Assembly (NCBI GenBank): GCA_028023455.1 | Contig: JAQFVV010000185.1 | Coordinates: 1,067,239 to 1,131,238 of the forward strand | Source of the DNA: Epiperipatus broadwayi | Taxonomy: Eukaryota > Onychophora > Udeonychophora > Euonychophora > Peripatidae | DNA length: 64,000 bases | Reading direction: 5' to 3' | In this document: piece after piece, positions 47,983 to 61,521 of the stretch | Numbering within the stretch: position 1 is the first letter of the stretch | Layout of the letters: each line of letters starts with the position of its first letter | Notes under the pieces: generated by a model | What the model saw: only the letters and a program-made list of their open reading frames with translations | Databases searched by the model: none | Told to the model about the DNA's origin: nothing | Translations under genes and position numbers: made by a program

Positions 47983-50232
47983 TGTAACGAGCACAGACGT
48001 TCGTTACATTGTTTTTTTATATATAATTATTAAACAAGTTAAAATAAAAAGTTCGCATTTAAAAACTTTCTTTAAAAATTAAAAATTGAAATTAAAATAT
48101 CGTCTTAAACTCTTATATATTAAGTCGCACAGATAATAATGAAAAATTATTAAAATAAAACTTTATTAAAGAAAAAGTATTTTAAAACTAAATTTTAAAA
48201 AGATTTGGAGATGAAATTATATCTTTAAATTTATCTTTAAATATATTTTTGATTTGGAAAACAGGTTAATTAATCAGAAATGGAAATGATTGTTAATTAG
48301 TTAAATGTAAACCAGCCTTGGGCATTTAAATGTAAAAATACCGGTCAGATAAGAAAACAATAAAAACTGTTAGCAAATAAGAAGAAATCCCTATGGAATC
48401 GGACCTCAACGAAAAGGATCATCTCATCGATGACGTAATGTAAATTCAATCCTTCACATTAATATAAAAGGAAAATTTTGGAAATTATTAATCAGTGACT
48501 AGTGACTGGAAATTGATTGATCATTGACGATGTAACAGCTAGGTGTTAGCGCTGGGGGGATTGAAAAAGACGCACAGCTTCAATCCCTTCAGTTCTGCTA
48601 AGAAAGAGAAAAAAATGGGCCATCGTTTATACAATGAGGACCAACTACACGAAAAACAAAATCTCCAAAGGATAAATAAATAAATCAACCGGATACTAAT
48701 CTTCGGACGACGTGGGAATTCACGTTTAAACGGCCAGGAATATAATAGGATGAACTATTTCAATAACCGTAAGAACTTTAAAATTTATGAACAGTAAATT
48801 AAAAACTTTTCATATTTAAAATGATTTTAATATTATTCTATCTGACCAACAATATTTATTAATTGGTTATAATTTTATTTAATGTATTTAATTTGTAAAA
48901 TCATTTCCATTTATTTATTTATTTATTTAATTTTGTTTTTTAAGTTGTTATGATTTCTGTTTTCCGTTAAATAAATTATAAAAAAATGTTAAACTTGAGT
49001 CGGGCGTGAATGGCTGTATCGATTTGTAAAGATAATTAAGGGAGGGTAATCTTGGGTTGTTCATTTCGTGGTTGAATTGGTTCAATGGATTGGATATATT
49101 TATGTAATTAGTAGGTGTAAGCATGAGATCCGCTACGGGCAGGATTATAAAATACGCCACACACCCTCTGTTTGCCTATGGATGGGTTTGTAAGTCGGCA
49201 GAAGACCGCAGCCCATTCCTATGGAGTTTTTAGTTTATTGATCTACTTGCCCACAGATGTCACATTCCTGTGGGTGGAGAGTCAATGTCATTTTTCTTCA
49301 TATTGTTCAGATGTACATTCCTGACAATATAATTGTGTTGTCGTATCATGCTACATTGAATACATGAATGTATCAGATGGATTGGCGCCGGTTGATTGCG
49401 AAATGTGTTGCCTAGGGTTAAATAGGGATAGAATATTTTATTTTCGAATGCAGATCTATATAGTATATTCAGGCTCGATCCTATAAAACTATTAAATTGA
49501 AGTTGTTTATAGACGCTTGCATAGATTGGCTATCGGTTAAATATGTTTGCGTTTTCATATTTGATCAAAATATATAGACATTCGACAAATACTGATACCT
49601 TACGGTGAGTATCTAAAAGGTATTTATTCGGATGTCTTTTAAGTTATTGGTGACGATGCAGGTATCTTACGATGAATACTAGAGGGTTTCTTATATTTCC
49701 CTCTGCAATTGTCAGTAATCAATAACTTTGTATTTTGATCGTTTATGTTTACTTTGAAATGTTTTTGACCGTTGAAATCTATGTAACCGATCTATAGCAA
49801 CATATTAAACAGGTTAATATAATCCCATCTGTGCGAACTTGATTAAAAATGTAAATTTATAATATAATAGTAACTCAATGTAAATTAAAGTAAAATAAAA
49901 AAAAAATAATGTTAAATGTTAAATTAAATGTAAATCACTAAAGTAATTTTAAACCTTATATATATGTGCATAAATAAATGTTTGTATGTGAATTACTGGC
50001 AGTGGCTTATTTTATTCTTTTATATCCTAGTAAATGATATTATTAAATCTCTGCTATTCCACTGAGCTAGTGACATGGGCTAACGACCGGAATCAAAATT
50101 TAAGAAAAAAAAAAAATATATATTTTTTTTGACTCACGTATCTGCCTACTTTATAAATTTTTCTAGGTTCAAATGCCTAGATGGCGCCCCGTAGTGCAGT
50201 TTACGTTAAGTCGTTTTCTCCGGATCGTTACA
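47983..50232 (+). mobile_element. 5' LTR of a non-coding LTR retroelement
   Basis: A 2250-bp LTR with 8-bp perfect ends TGTAACGA...TCGTTACA (canonical TG...CA). An extra TCGTTACA at 48001-48008 makes a small palindrome at the left end. Nearly identical to 50964-52869 apart from a 355-bp segment (48226-48580) missing there. No coding sequence; the minus-strand 70-codon frame at 48948-49160 exists only because the LTR is duplicated. GC content rises toward the right end. Two copies of CTTACGRTGARTA lie at 49599 and 49666. Confidence 0.9.
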
Positions 50233-50963
50233 ATGGCGCAACCAACTGGGCCGATCTTTAATAAACCACAAATACCCTGAGCAAATTTTATCAAAATGAA
50301 TGTTTTATCTGCTTACATAAGTCGGATATTTTTAAATTTTATAAAAGCACTGCCAGCAAGAAATTGCGCATATATATTAAATAAAAGAAAGTATAAATAA
50401 TTTTAAAACTAATTTTTGTAAATTAAAAAGAAAATCAAAAGGTTGCATTGGATATGTCTTTTTTGTTGTTGTAATATAAATTATACTTAAATGTGTATAG
50501 GTGCGCACAGCCACGTAAGTTTATGATCGAAATGTGGTGCCTTACGATGAGTACCTTTGGGAATTACTTAAGTGTAACCCTATTTATGCATTTCAATCAG
50601 TCATAAATAAGTTGGTGGTATTTATAATTGTTCTGCAAATATACACGTTTAAACCCATTATTTCTTAAAACATATTTATCTCAATGCAACCTTCTTTAAA
50701 TAAATAATTTATAAAATAACTTGCTTGTTATGCCGTGTGTAAAATAAAATGTATAAAATAAAATAGAACTCTTGTGGGGAGGGGTGTAAACGTAAATGGT
50801 CCTTAGGTAAGCGATAGTCAACATTTTCTTTTTCTTTTTGTATATAGTTTTTTTGTAAAATTATTAACTGAATGTTTGTAAATTTTGTTAATACCGTAAT
50901 TACTAACCCTAAGTAAAATTTTTTTTTTTTTTGATCATTTTTTTTTAAGTAACTTTACTGATA
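50233..50963 (+). mobile_element. Interior of the LTR element, non-coding
   Basis: Only 731 bp between the LTRs, with no gag or pol trace; stops in all frames. It starts with a primer-binding-like site and includes a third CTTACGATGAGTAC copy at 50542. No clear polypurine tract precedes the 3' LTR. It must have depended on proteins of another element, as do LARD- and TRIM-type elements. Confidence 0.8.
50234..50250 (+). promoter_or_regulatory. Putative primer-binding site
   Basis: TGGCGCAACCAACTGGG begins one base after the 5' LTR. A leading TGG pairs with the CCA end of a tRNA, and TGGCGC is common in Gypsy- and retrovirus-type sites. The tRNA was not identified. Confidence 0.65.
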
Positions 50964-52869
50964 TGTAACGAGCACAGACGTTCGTTACATTGTTTTTTTA
51001 TATATAATTATTAAACAAGTTAAAATAAAAAGTTCGCATTTAAAAACTTTCTTTAAAAATTAAAAATTGAAATTAAAATATCGTCTTAAACTCTTATATA
51101 TTAAGTCGCACAGATAATAATGAAAAATTATTAAAATAAAACTTTATTAAAGAAAAAGTATTTTAAAACTAAATTTTAAAAAGATTTGGAGATGAAATTA
51201 TATCTTCAATCCCTTCAGTTCTGCTAAGAAAGAGAAAAAAATGGGCCATCGTTTATACCATGAGGACCAACTACACGAAAAACAAAATCTCCAAAGGATA
51301 AATAAATAAATCAACCGGATACTAATCTTCGGACGACGTGGGAATTCACGTTTAAACGGCCAGGAATATAATAGGATGAACTATTTCAATAACCGTAAGA
51401 ACTTTAAAATTTATGAACAGTAAATTAAAAACTTTTCATATTTAAAATGATTTTAATATTATTCTATCTGACCAACAATATTTATTAATTGGTTATAATT
51501 TTATTTAATGTATTTAATTTGTAAAATCATTTCCATTTATTTATTTATTTATTTAATTTTGTTCTTTAAGTTGTTATGATTTCTGTTTTCCGTTAAATAA
51601 ATTATAAAAAAAAAATGTTAAACTTGAGTCGGGCGTGAATGGCTGTATCGATTTGTAAAGATAATTAAGGGAGGGTAATCTTGGGTTGTTCATTTCGTGG
51701 TTGAATTGGTTCAATGGATTGGATATATTTATGTAATTAGTAGGTGTAAGCATGAGATCCGCTACGGGCAGGATTATAAAATACGCCACACACCCTCTGT
51801 TTGCCTATGGATGGGTTTGTAAGTCGGCAGAAGACCGCAGCCCATTCCTATGGAGTTTTTAGTTTATTGATCTACTTGCCCACAGATGTCACATTCCTGT
51901 GGGTGGAGAGTCAATGTCGTTTTTCTTTCTTCATATTGTTCAGATGTACATTCCTGACAATATAATTGTTTGTCGTATCATGCTACATTGAATACATGAA
52001 TGTATCAGATGGATTGGCGCCGGTTGATTGCGAAATGTGTTGCCTAGGGTTAAATAGGGATAGAATATTTTATTTTCGAATGCAAATCTATATAGTATAT
52101 TCAGGCTTGATCCTATAAAACTATTAAATTTAAGTTGTTTATAGACGCTTGCATAGATTGGCTATCGGTTAAATATGTTTGCGTTTTCATATTTGATCAA
52201 AATATATAGACATTCGACAAATACTGATACCTTACGGTGAGTATCTAAAAGGTATTTATTCGGATGTCTTTTAAGTTGTTGGTGACGATGCAGGTATCTT
52301 ACGATGAATACTAGAGGGTTTCTTATATTTCCCTCTGCAATTGTCAGTAATCAATAACTTTATATTTTGATCGTTTATGTTTACTTTGAAATGTTTTTGA
52401 CCGTTGAAATCTATGTAACCGATCTATAGCAACATATTAAACAGGTTAATATATTCCCATCTGTGCGAACTTGATTAAAAATGTAAATTTATAATATAAT
52501 AGTAATGCAATGTAAATTAAAGTAAAATCAAAGTAAAAAAAAATAATGTTAAATGTTAAATTAAATGTAAATCACTAAAGTAATTTTAAACCTTATATAT
52601 ATGTGCATAAATAAATCTGTTTGTATGATAATTACTGGCAGTGGCTTACTTTATTCTTTTATATACTAGTAAATGATATTATTAAATCTCTGCTATTCCA
52701 CTGAGCTAGTGACATGGGCTAACGACCGGAATCAAAATTGAAAAAAAAAAAAAAAATTTTTTTTTTTGACTTACGTATCTGCCTACTTTATAAATTTTTC
52801 TAGGTTCAAATGCCTAGATGGCGCCCCGTAGTGCAGCTTACGTTAAGTCGCCTTTTCCGGATCGTTACA
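50964..52869 (+). mobile_element. 3' LTR of the LTR retroelement
   Basis: A 1906-bp copy of the 5' LTR with the same TGTAACGA...TCGTTACA ends. At 51207-51212 it jumps from the equivalent of 48225 to 48581; the join lies in a shared CTT. The related LTR at 63619 retains the missing part, so the 3' LTR suffered a deletion. Other differences are few single bases and short indels, implying recent insertion. Confidence 0.9.
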
Positions 52870-52873
52870 CTAT
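52870..52873 (+). repeat. Right copy of 4-bp target duplication CTAT
   Basis: CTAT directly after the 3' LTR, matching 47979-47982. A 4-bp duplication is typical of some Gypsy-type integrases. Confidence 0.85.
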
Positions 52874-53407
52874 ATGGAGAGTTTTGCTTTGCTTTGTTTA
52901 ATAACAATTATATGCTAGTATGAAATAGTGATCATGTGATGTTTAGTGGTTTAATACCAATCCTGCCTAATAGGATAATGGTGGCTATGGTTGTTAAAGA
53001 GCCAAAGACACCAAAATGTATGGGTGCTGAATTGAGTTCACACCCATATGACTATATAAGCTATTGAGCTTAGATTGAAAATATAATTATGTTTTCAATT
53101 TCATTCTGATAGTTTTGTAGTTAAGTAGAGTTAAACTGTGGCTGCTGGGGGGTTGCATTGGATCCTAAGCTCTAGGTGCAGTGCTCTTAGATCCAAGGAT
53201 CCTCACTGATGATGGCCACAAGCCAGAAACTAGTATGGGGATATTGGAGGAGTATGCACTAGATAGGGATTTTATGCACAAGCCTTCTGGCATCAATTGA
53301 TTGCTCTTGTTGGCACAAAATGGCATTACTGTATGGAGAGCTTTGCTTTGTTTAATAACAATTATGTGCTAGTATGAGATAGTGATCATATGAAATTTGG
53401 TAAGTTA
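52874..53407 (+). mobile_element. Foldback family F1, right half
   Basis: Starts ATGGAGAGTTTTGCTTTG and includes ATCATGTGATGTTTAGTGG, GAGCCAAAGACACCAAAATG, ATGACTATATAAGCTATTG, CCACAAGCCAGAAACTAG and GCACAAGCCTTCTGGC, ending GGCATTACTGTATGGAG. A second partial copy of its own first 60 bp follows (53333-53393, to ATCATATGA), which is unpaired in the left half, then the direct repeat AATTTGGTAAGTTA at 53394-53407. No coding sequence. Confidence 0.85.

Positions 53408-55348
<1,941 letters not shown>

Positions 55349-55441
<93 letters not shown>
55349..55441. repeat. (TA)n microsatellite
   Basis: Uninterrupted TA run of about 93 bp. Reading frames through it are artefacts. Confidence 0.98.
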
Positions 55442-55445
<4 letters not shown>

Positions 55446-55917
55446 CAAAGTAGTTTGCACCCAAATGAAAATGCAAACTATAAAGGTATATAAAAGTATA
55501 TAAAGGTATATCAAAGTAGGATTAGAAATAAATATCTTAGTTCTGCTTTATATATCGATGAAAAAGATACAGGCCACACTATTAACTTTGATAAGGCTAA
55601 GGTGTCTTATTTGAGAGAAATGTTATAAAGAGATGAACTAAAAAATCTTTATTATTAAAATTTTATGATTCTGAAGCAATTAACTTATTTTAAAATTATT
55701 TTAATATTAAGATTGTATGGGATGTAAGGGGAATTGTGGATAATGTTTAGTTTAAATATATTGTTATTTTGTAGTTCTTTACACTTGAGAAGTCTGCTTG
55801 TGGCAGTGAAACCATTGGTTGCATTTTAGAGTTTAAATTTTTTTGGCTAGTCTGGTTGAGTTGTGAATTTGTGATAATTTTGATTATATATATAAATTTA
55901 AAATCCAGTACCTATTA

Positions 55918-56014
55918 TAAAATATTATATGTATAAATAAATAAATTTTAACGGTAAATACAATACATTAAATTTACAGTTAAAATTTATTTATTTGTAT
56001 ATATATAATATTTT
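55918..56014. repeat. Palindrome with short loop
   Basis: Arms 55918-55960 and 55972-56014 (AAAATATTATATGTATAAAT...AAATTTTAAC-GTAAAT and its inverse) with a loop of about 11 bp. Extreme A/T content; could be a tiny MITE. Confidence 0.75.
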
Positions 56015-58472
56015 ATTTCTACAAACGCAGATGGTATTGAAATAAACTGAGAGAGTGCAATCTAATTGGCTAAACACTTGAGATATATATATATATTTTA
56101 ACCAGTTGGGTTACATTACACACACTAATATAGTGTATGTAAATATATATATATGTAAAATAAAGGAAAAGTAGAAATAAACATAGAATAAATTTTTGTA
56201 GATATTTTTCTACAATAAAATAATAACATGTAAAGGGTTAAATAACTCTGGGTTTAAAATAAAATTTCATTATGAAATTAATATTTTAAAAAAGGTCTTA
56301 ATAAATATAAATATATTATTGTTATTATTGTTATTCTGATTGTGAAATGTAAAAACACAATACTTGTTTTTGCAATTTTTTAATTAATTAAAACATATAT
56401 GTTTTCCAAGGGATTAGAGAGCTAAAAATAAAAGCTCTGTTTTTAATCAAGATCTTATCACCTTAGATTATTTTATAAAAAGAGCTGATAAAAAATATCA
56501 GCCAGTTTGGATAATGATTTTGAAGAAAGCAGTATGTTGTTGGCTGTAGCAGAGATTTGGTAGAATAGCTACCATGAATTGATACAGCTGAAGGCAGGAC
56601 ATTGGATTTAGAAGCTACTAATATTTCCTTCTCAGGCATTTGAATTTACTTGAAGAAAATGACCCACTTTCTTGTGCTGTAATTCATAGCCTTAAACAGA
56701 GAGGATAGTTGCTTGTCTAAAATTTATTAAATAAAAACAGCTGCTTGACTGGAACAATCCTAGACTAAAAGGAAGACCAACATTTTACATGGATTACATT
56801 TTTCCTGATTATGACAGTCACTAAAAACCAAACTCACCAAGAAAAAAATCTTCTAGCTTGCTGAAGAATTAATTACAAGTATGCTGCATCAGATAAAGGC
56901 AAAGAAACACAGATAAATGTGTACACAGCTGGTGGTGAGTAGTGTTACATATGATAACAAAGTTTTAAATAATTTCCTTATTAAAATGACAATTTTATAA
57001 CTGATAGAAATATATAAAACGATATTAGTTTAAAATCATTTATTAAAGAAGAAAAAACTGTTTAAAGTTATATTTATGATTAAAAAAAAGTACAAAGTTA
57101 TAGTTAATAATTAAGAAAAAGATTTCCAAAAATCTTTTAGACTAGGAAAAGCAAGACATTTTAAATCAATTAATTGTCAAAAATTTGATCGGATTTATTT
57201 TAAGGAAAAAATGCTATATTCAATAAAAAGAATGATTGTAAAAATAAATTTTATTATTATAACAAACATGTAAATTTTATATATATTCAAAATGGAATTA
57301 TTAATTATAAAAGTAATGTTATTTATTGTTTGACAAAATTAAATTTATAAATAATCTGTGTGCGCATATATATCAATACTTGTCAAATAATCTGTGCATA
57401 CATATATGTCAATGCTTGCCAAATAGGACATATATGCAAATGATAATTATTGTGTTATTGAATATTAATTGTATATTATAAATCACGCATCTGTGCGCAT
57501 ATATATATATGTAAACCATAGTAATAATATGAATTGTGGTTTTGTAAAATAATGTAACAATTTAAATGGTAAATATTGTAAAACCATGTAATAACTTTAG
57601 TTGTGCATATAATTTTGTATACTTTTCAAAATCAGAACCGTTATAAGACCTTAATCATTTATTTTTATTTTTTTATTGTTATTAATGAACTTATATTTAA
57701 TTGTTAAAAATTGTATTCCATCATCTCTTGGTCACATACAGTAATAGAGCTTGTGTTCTCTGGGCTAGATTTGGACATGGATAGAATGGGGATGTCTACT
57801 TAGTGCTTTGAGGCATCCAGAGATGATCAATCATCCTCCTGGTTGGTGCAAAATAGGATACTCTTTAAAGCCCATGCACTATATTTTATTTTAGTTTAGT
57901 CTTGTTAAAAAAATTTAAGTTTATGGTTGGCCAATACAAGTGGCCAGAGCATTGATGATGATCAGCATGTTTTAAAGATCCCAGCATTATTGTTTTGATT
58001 TCTGATTATTGTGTATTTTTAATGGATGGGCACTAAACTGGTGCATCCATGTTATGTTTATATAATTGCCCTAGCTGGCAAAGGCTCAATAGTTAGTCTG
58101 GTTTATAGAAGACTCATTTTCAATCCAGCTACAAGATGGTCTGTTGATTTTATTCTGATTTACCATATTGATGTATTATATTGTGGATCATTCATGATGA
58201 GTGATTATTATTTTGAGTATTACTGATAATTACTTTTACTGTATAATGCTGGTTGATAGTTAATCATGCTTTTAGTAGCTGGCTGATCTCTGAATGATCT
58301 CTCAGAGATTTTCTAATCTCATTTTATTCTTAATTAATTTATACTTATATATACTTTGTAAATTATTGATTTTTGATTTAGTATTTACTAAGGAGTGATG
58401 ATGTTTTCACATCACCCCAGTTCAATTCATTATTCACTCCATTTTATTTTTTGATACTCCCATCCCATTACA

Positions 58473-58517
<45 letters not shown>

Positions 58518-60636
58518 TAGTTTCTTGTTGTTATTATTATTATTGTTGTTGTTGTAGTATCAATATTTTTTTAAAACTTCCCTGTCAGTATCAGAGTAGT
58601 AAAAAAAAAATTCAATAAGTTTATTGCATAAATGTGGAAGTGTGCAAGTGGTAAACAATTTATGAAGGCAATGTATATATATAATCTGAAAGTTCTGATC
58701 TATTCACTATCAATAAAGCAATACAATAAATAAGAATTAACACTGTTGTTTTTAAACATAGGCAATAGCAAACAACACTGCTTATAATATGTCGATTTTA
58801 TTTTATACAAACTTCATGAGTTTTTATTAATTGTCTTATCTTTCCATAGTATAAAATATCATTATTTGTTATTGATAAATAATACTATATTTATATTTTT
58901 ATAATTAATACTATAGTTTAATGTTTTTGAACACTCACTCATTTTAAAACAGTGTATATAAATAATCAATCTTCTTTAATATATATGTAACCATAATAAC
59001 ATAAATTAAACACATGTTAATGTGCTAATAAATAATGCATAAATGATTATTATAATATTTATTGAAATGTAATTATTATTTTTGTCTGGCTAATCTAAGT
59101 TCATCTGTACATTTGTTGGTTTTATAAGCAATATTTTTAAGAATAAAATAATTTAAAGCATTTTTACTTATAAAAAATTCTGATTGCTCCTTAATTTTAC
59201 ATGGTAGTATTGAGTTGTGGTGCAATTAACTAAAATATGTTTCTTTAAACTCATTCAACTTGTGAGATTTGAAAACTATCAATTAATTTTTAATAGTCAA
59301 CTAAGATTAATTATAATGTTAATTTACAATTTGATTTACAGGTCATATTTTATTGCATCTTATTAATTATTTTATAATATATTTGTGAACATATGTGAAT
59401 GTTTAAAGTTAACTTTTTTAAACATTTATTTTACATAATACTGATTGGCTTTTCTAGTAATAGCATAGTTTAATTGTATTTATGTATGCGTTTTTTTTTC
59501 TAGTCATCTTCCTATAGAAATTAGTTATTTCACTTTATGGTATCAACAAATTTTGCTTAATACAATGATACATAAACTCATTACATATATTAACTAAAAT
59601 ATAATTAAGTGTAAATATTCTTTCAAGTTAAAATTCTTAACAAATATCAAACGATTTATTATTTCAGTTTACAACAAATGCATTATTTACAAAAATGTAA
59701 AAAAAAATGTATATATTTTTTTAAGTTTATGCAGCATGTGGCAACAGCTATAAGTCATTTTTGTCAATTTATTTTTGATTCAAATAATGTTGTTTATGAA
59801 AATGTAGTAAATATGTGCTTTTTTTTTTCAAAATACGATATATCATATGTTAAAAATTGTGTCATTTCATTATTCAGAATAATGAATTTAAGTAAAAAAA
59901 AATATTGTTAAGGAAATTTTATACTTTTTTTTTGATATAAAAGTAACCAAGTAATTTCCTTAGAGAAAAATATAAACTATTTTATAATGTTATTTTCAAG
60001 ATTGTTTACTTGCATTTATTATTTTTTTTTATTAAAAAAATATAAAATTAATCTTATAAAATTGCACGAAAAAAGTTAACTATTAAAATAATAACAGCAC
60101 TATAAGAAAATAAAATCTAAGATAATAATAATGTTTTTTAAAAAAATACGGTAAAAGCATATATAAGCACATAACCAAGTATACATATATATGGAAATAT
60201 TAAAACTATTGTGCCAAGGCTCATACTACTAATTAATTCCAAAAAAGGTAAAAGAGATAAACTGTTTTAAAAGATTTGGTGGATTGTTAAGAAAGGATAA
60301 TTTAGATATAAATAAAATTTATTATTCAAAAATCGTGGATAAATCAACAGTACAAATAATTAAAACTATTTAAATATGAATTTATTTAGATAATTTGGTT
60401 AAAGTAGTTCATAAACAATATGTAGTTAAAACTACCCCCCCCCCCCCAATATTAGCGAATAATTATAACTCAGTTTGATAAGATTAAATTTACAGTAAGA
60501 AATTTTAAAAAAAAAAAAAAAACAATGTTGAATCAAGTTTATTATTTAAAATAAATACTGATAATATTCTATTAAATAATATTTTATTTGATGAAGAGTA
60601 TAAAATAAAAATATTACATTTATAGTTAGTTGAATG
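56015..60636. other. AT-rich spacer with minor repeats
   Basis: No gene. 56450-56960 is more balanced and unidentified. A 36-bp tandem duplication lies at 57352-57387 and 57388-57423 (AATCTGTG...TGTCAAAT / TGCCAAAT). (TA)n(TG)n(TA)n at about 58471-58517 is followed by TTATTATTG/TTG runs. C13 lies at 60435-60447. The frames at 58026-58226 and 59678-59911 show no motif. Confidence 0.5.
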
Positions 60637-60641
60637 TTACA

Positions 60642-61302
60642 TAATAATGCATTTAAACCAATAAACATCACATGATCATCATTTCTTATGCTTGTTCGTA
60701 ACTGTTATTAAAACAGGCAAAACTCTCTATAGGTATTGCCACTCAGTGCAAGAAATTGTGATCATGTGATGTTTATTGGCTTAAAACCAATCATGCCTAA
60801 CAGAATAGTGGTAGCTATAATTATTAAAGAACCGAAGACATCAAAATGTATAAGTACTGAACTGAGTTCAGATCTATATGACTATATAAGCTATTGAGCT
60901 TGGATTGAAAATATTATGGTGTTTTCAATTTAAGACTCATAGTATTGTAGTTAACAAGAGGTAAAAGGTGGCTGCTGGAGGGTTGTGTTAGATCCTAAAA
61001 TCTAGGTGCAGTGCTCTCAGATCCAAGGCTCCTCAATGACAAAGGCCACAAGCCAGAAACTAGTCTGGAAATATTGGATGAGTAGACAGTAGATGGGGAT
61101 TTTATGCACAAGCCTTCTGGCATCCATTGATTATTCTGGCTTGCACTGAAGGCCACAAGCCAGAAACTAGTCTGGGGATATTGGATAAGAAGACACTAAA
61201 TAGGGATTTTATGCACAAGCCTTCTGGCATCCATTGATTACTCTGGCTTACACTGAGTGACAATATGTATAGATAATTTTGCCTGTTTTAATAATGCATT
61301 TA
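60642..61302 (+). mobile_element. Foldback family F1, complete copy
   Basis: Same wording as the halves at 47.6 and 52.9 kb (GAACCGAAGACATCAAAATG, ATGACTATATAAGCTATTG, GGCCACAAGCCAGAAACTAG, TATGCACAAGCCTTCTGGC). Terminal inverted repeats: AAAACAGGCAAAACTCTCTA at 60710 against TAGATAATTTTGCCTGTTTT ending at 61289. The left end carries an extra unpaired tail, 60656-60706, containing CATCACATGATCATC. TAATAATGCATTTA flanks it at 60642-60655 and 61289-61302. Confidence 0.85.
61043..61256 (+). repeat. 107-bp tandem duplication inside F1
   Basis: AGGCCACAAGCCAGAAACTA starts at 61043 and 61150, a period of 107 bp. Both units run through to TCTGGCTT-CACTGA, so the right-terminal segment is doubled. 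The copy at 52.9 kb has one unit. Confidence 0.9.
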
Positions 61303-61476
61303 CTATTATGGAAGAAACTATTCTTCACATGTGCTAGAATTGACATGCATTCTCTCCTGGTGATAATTGTTTTAAAACCATAGGCTGTGACTGATGGTTT
61401 TAAAACAATTATTGACAAAAGAGAAGGCTATCAATTGTAGCACATGTGTGAAAAATAACTTCTTCCATAATATTAT
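61303..61476. mobile_element. Palindromic element beside F1
   Basis: Arms 61303-61381 and 61394-61476 (TATTATGGAAGAA, CACATGTGCTA, TTGTTTTAAAACCAT and inverses) with a 12-bp loop. TAATAATGCAT occurs immediately left (61289) and again at 61511-61521, a third copy of the F1 target sequence. Confidence 0.8.
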
Positions 61477-61521
61477 TCATATATAAATTGCTATATTATT
61501 AATTATTACATAATAATGCAT

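Noticed and set aside
48948-49160. 70-71 codon frame found twice (also 51574-51789)
   Set aside because: It repeats only because it lies in both LTRs; no start context, motif or expected LTR-encoded protein supports it.
50233-50277. Short frame MAQPTGPIFNKPQIP directly after the 5' LTR as a gag start
   Set aside because: It stops after 15 codons; the sequence is better read as the primer-binding site.
57780-57880. Possible decayed F1 foldback copy (GGCATCCAGAGATGATCAAT, GGTTGGTGCAAAATAGGA)
   Set aside because: Similarity is limited to two short words and no inverted arms were seen.
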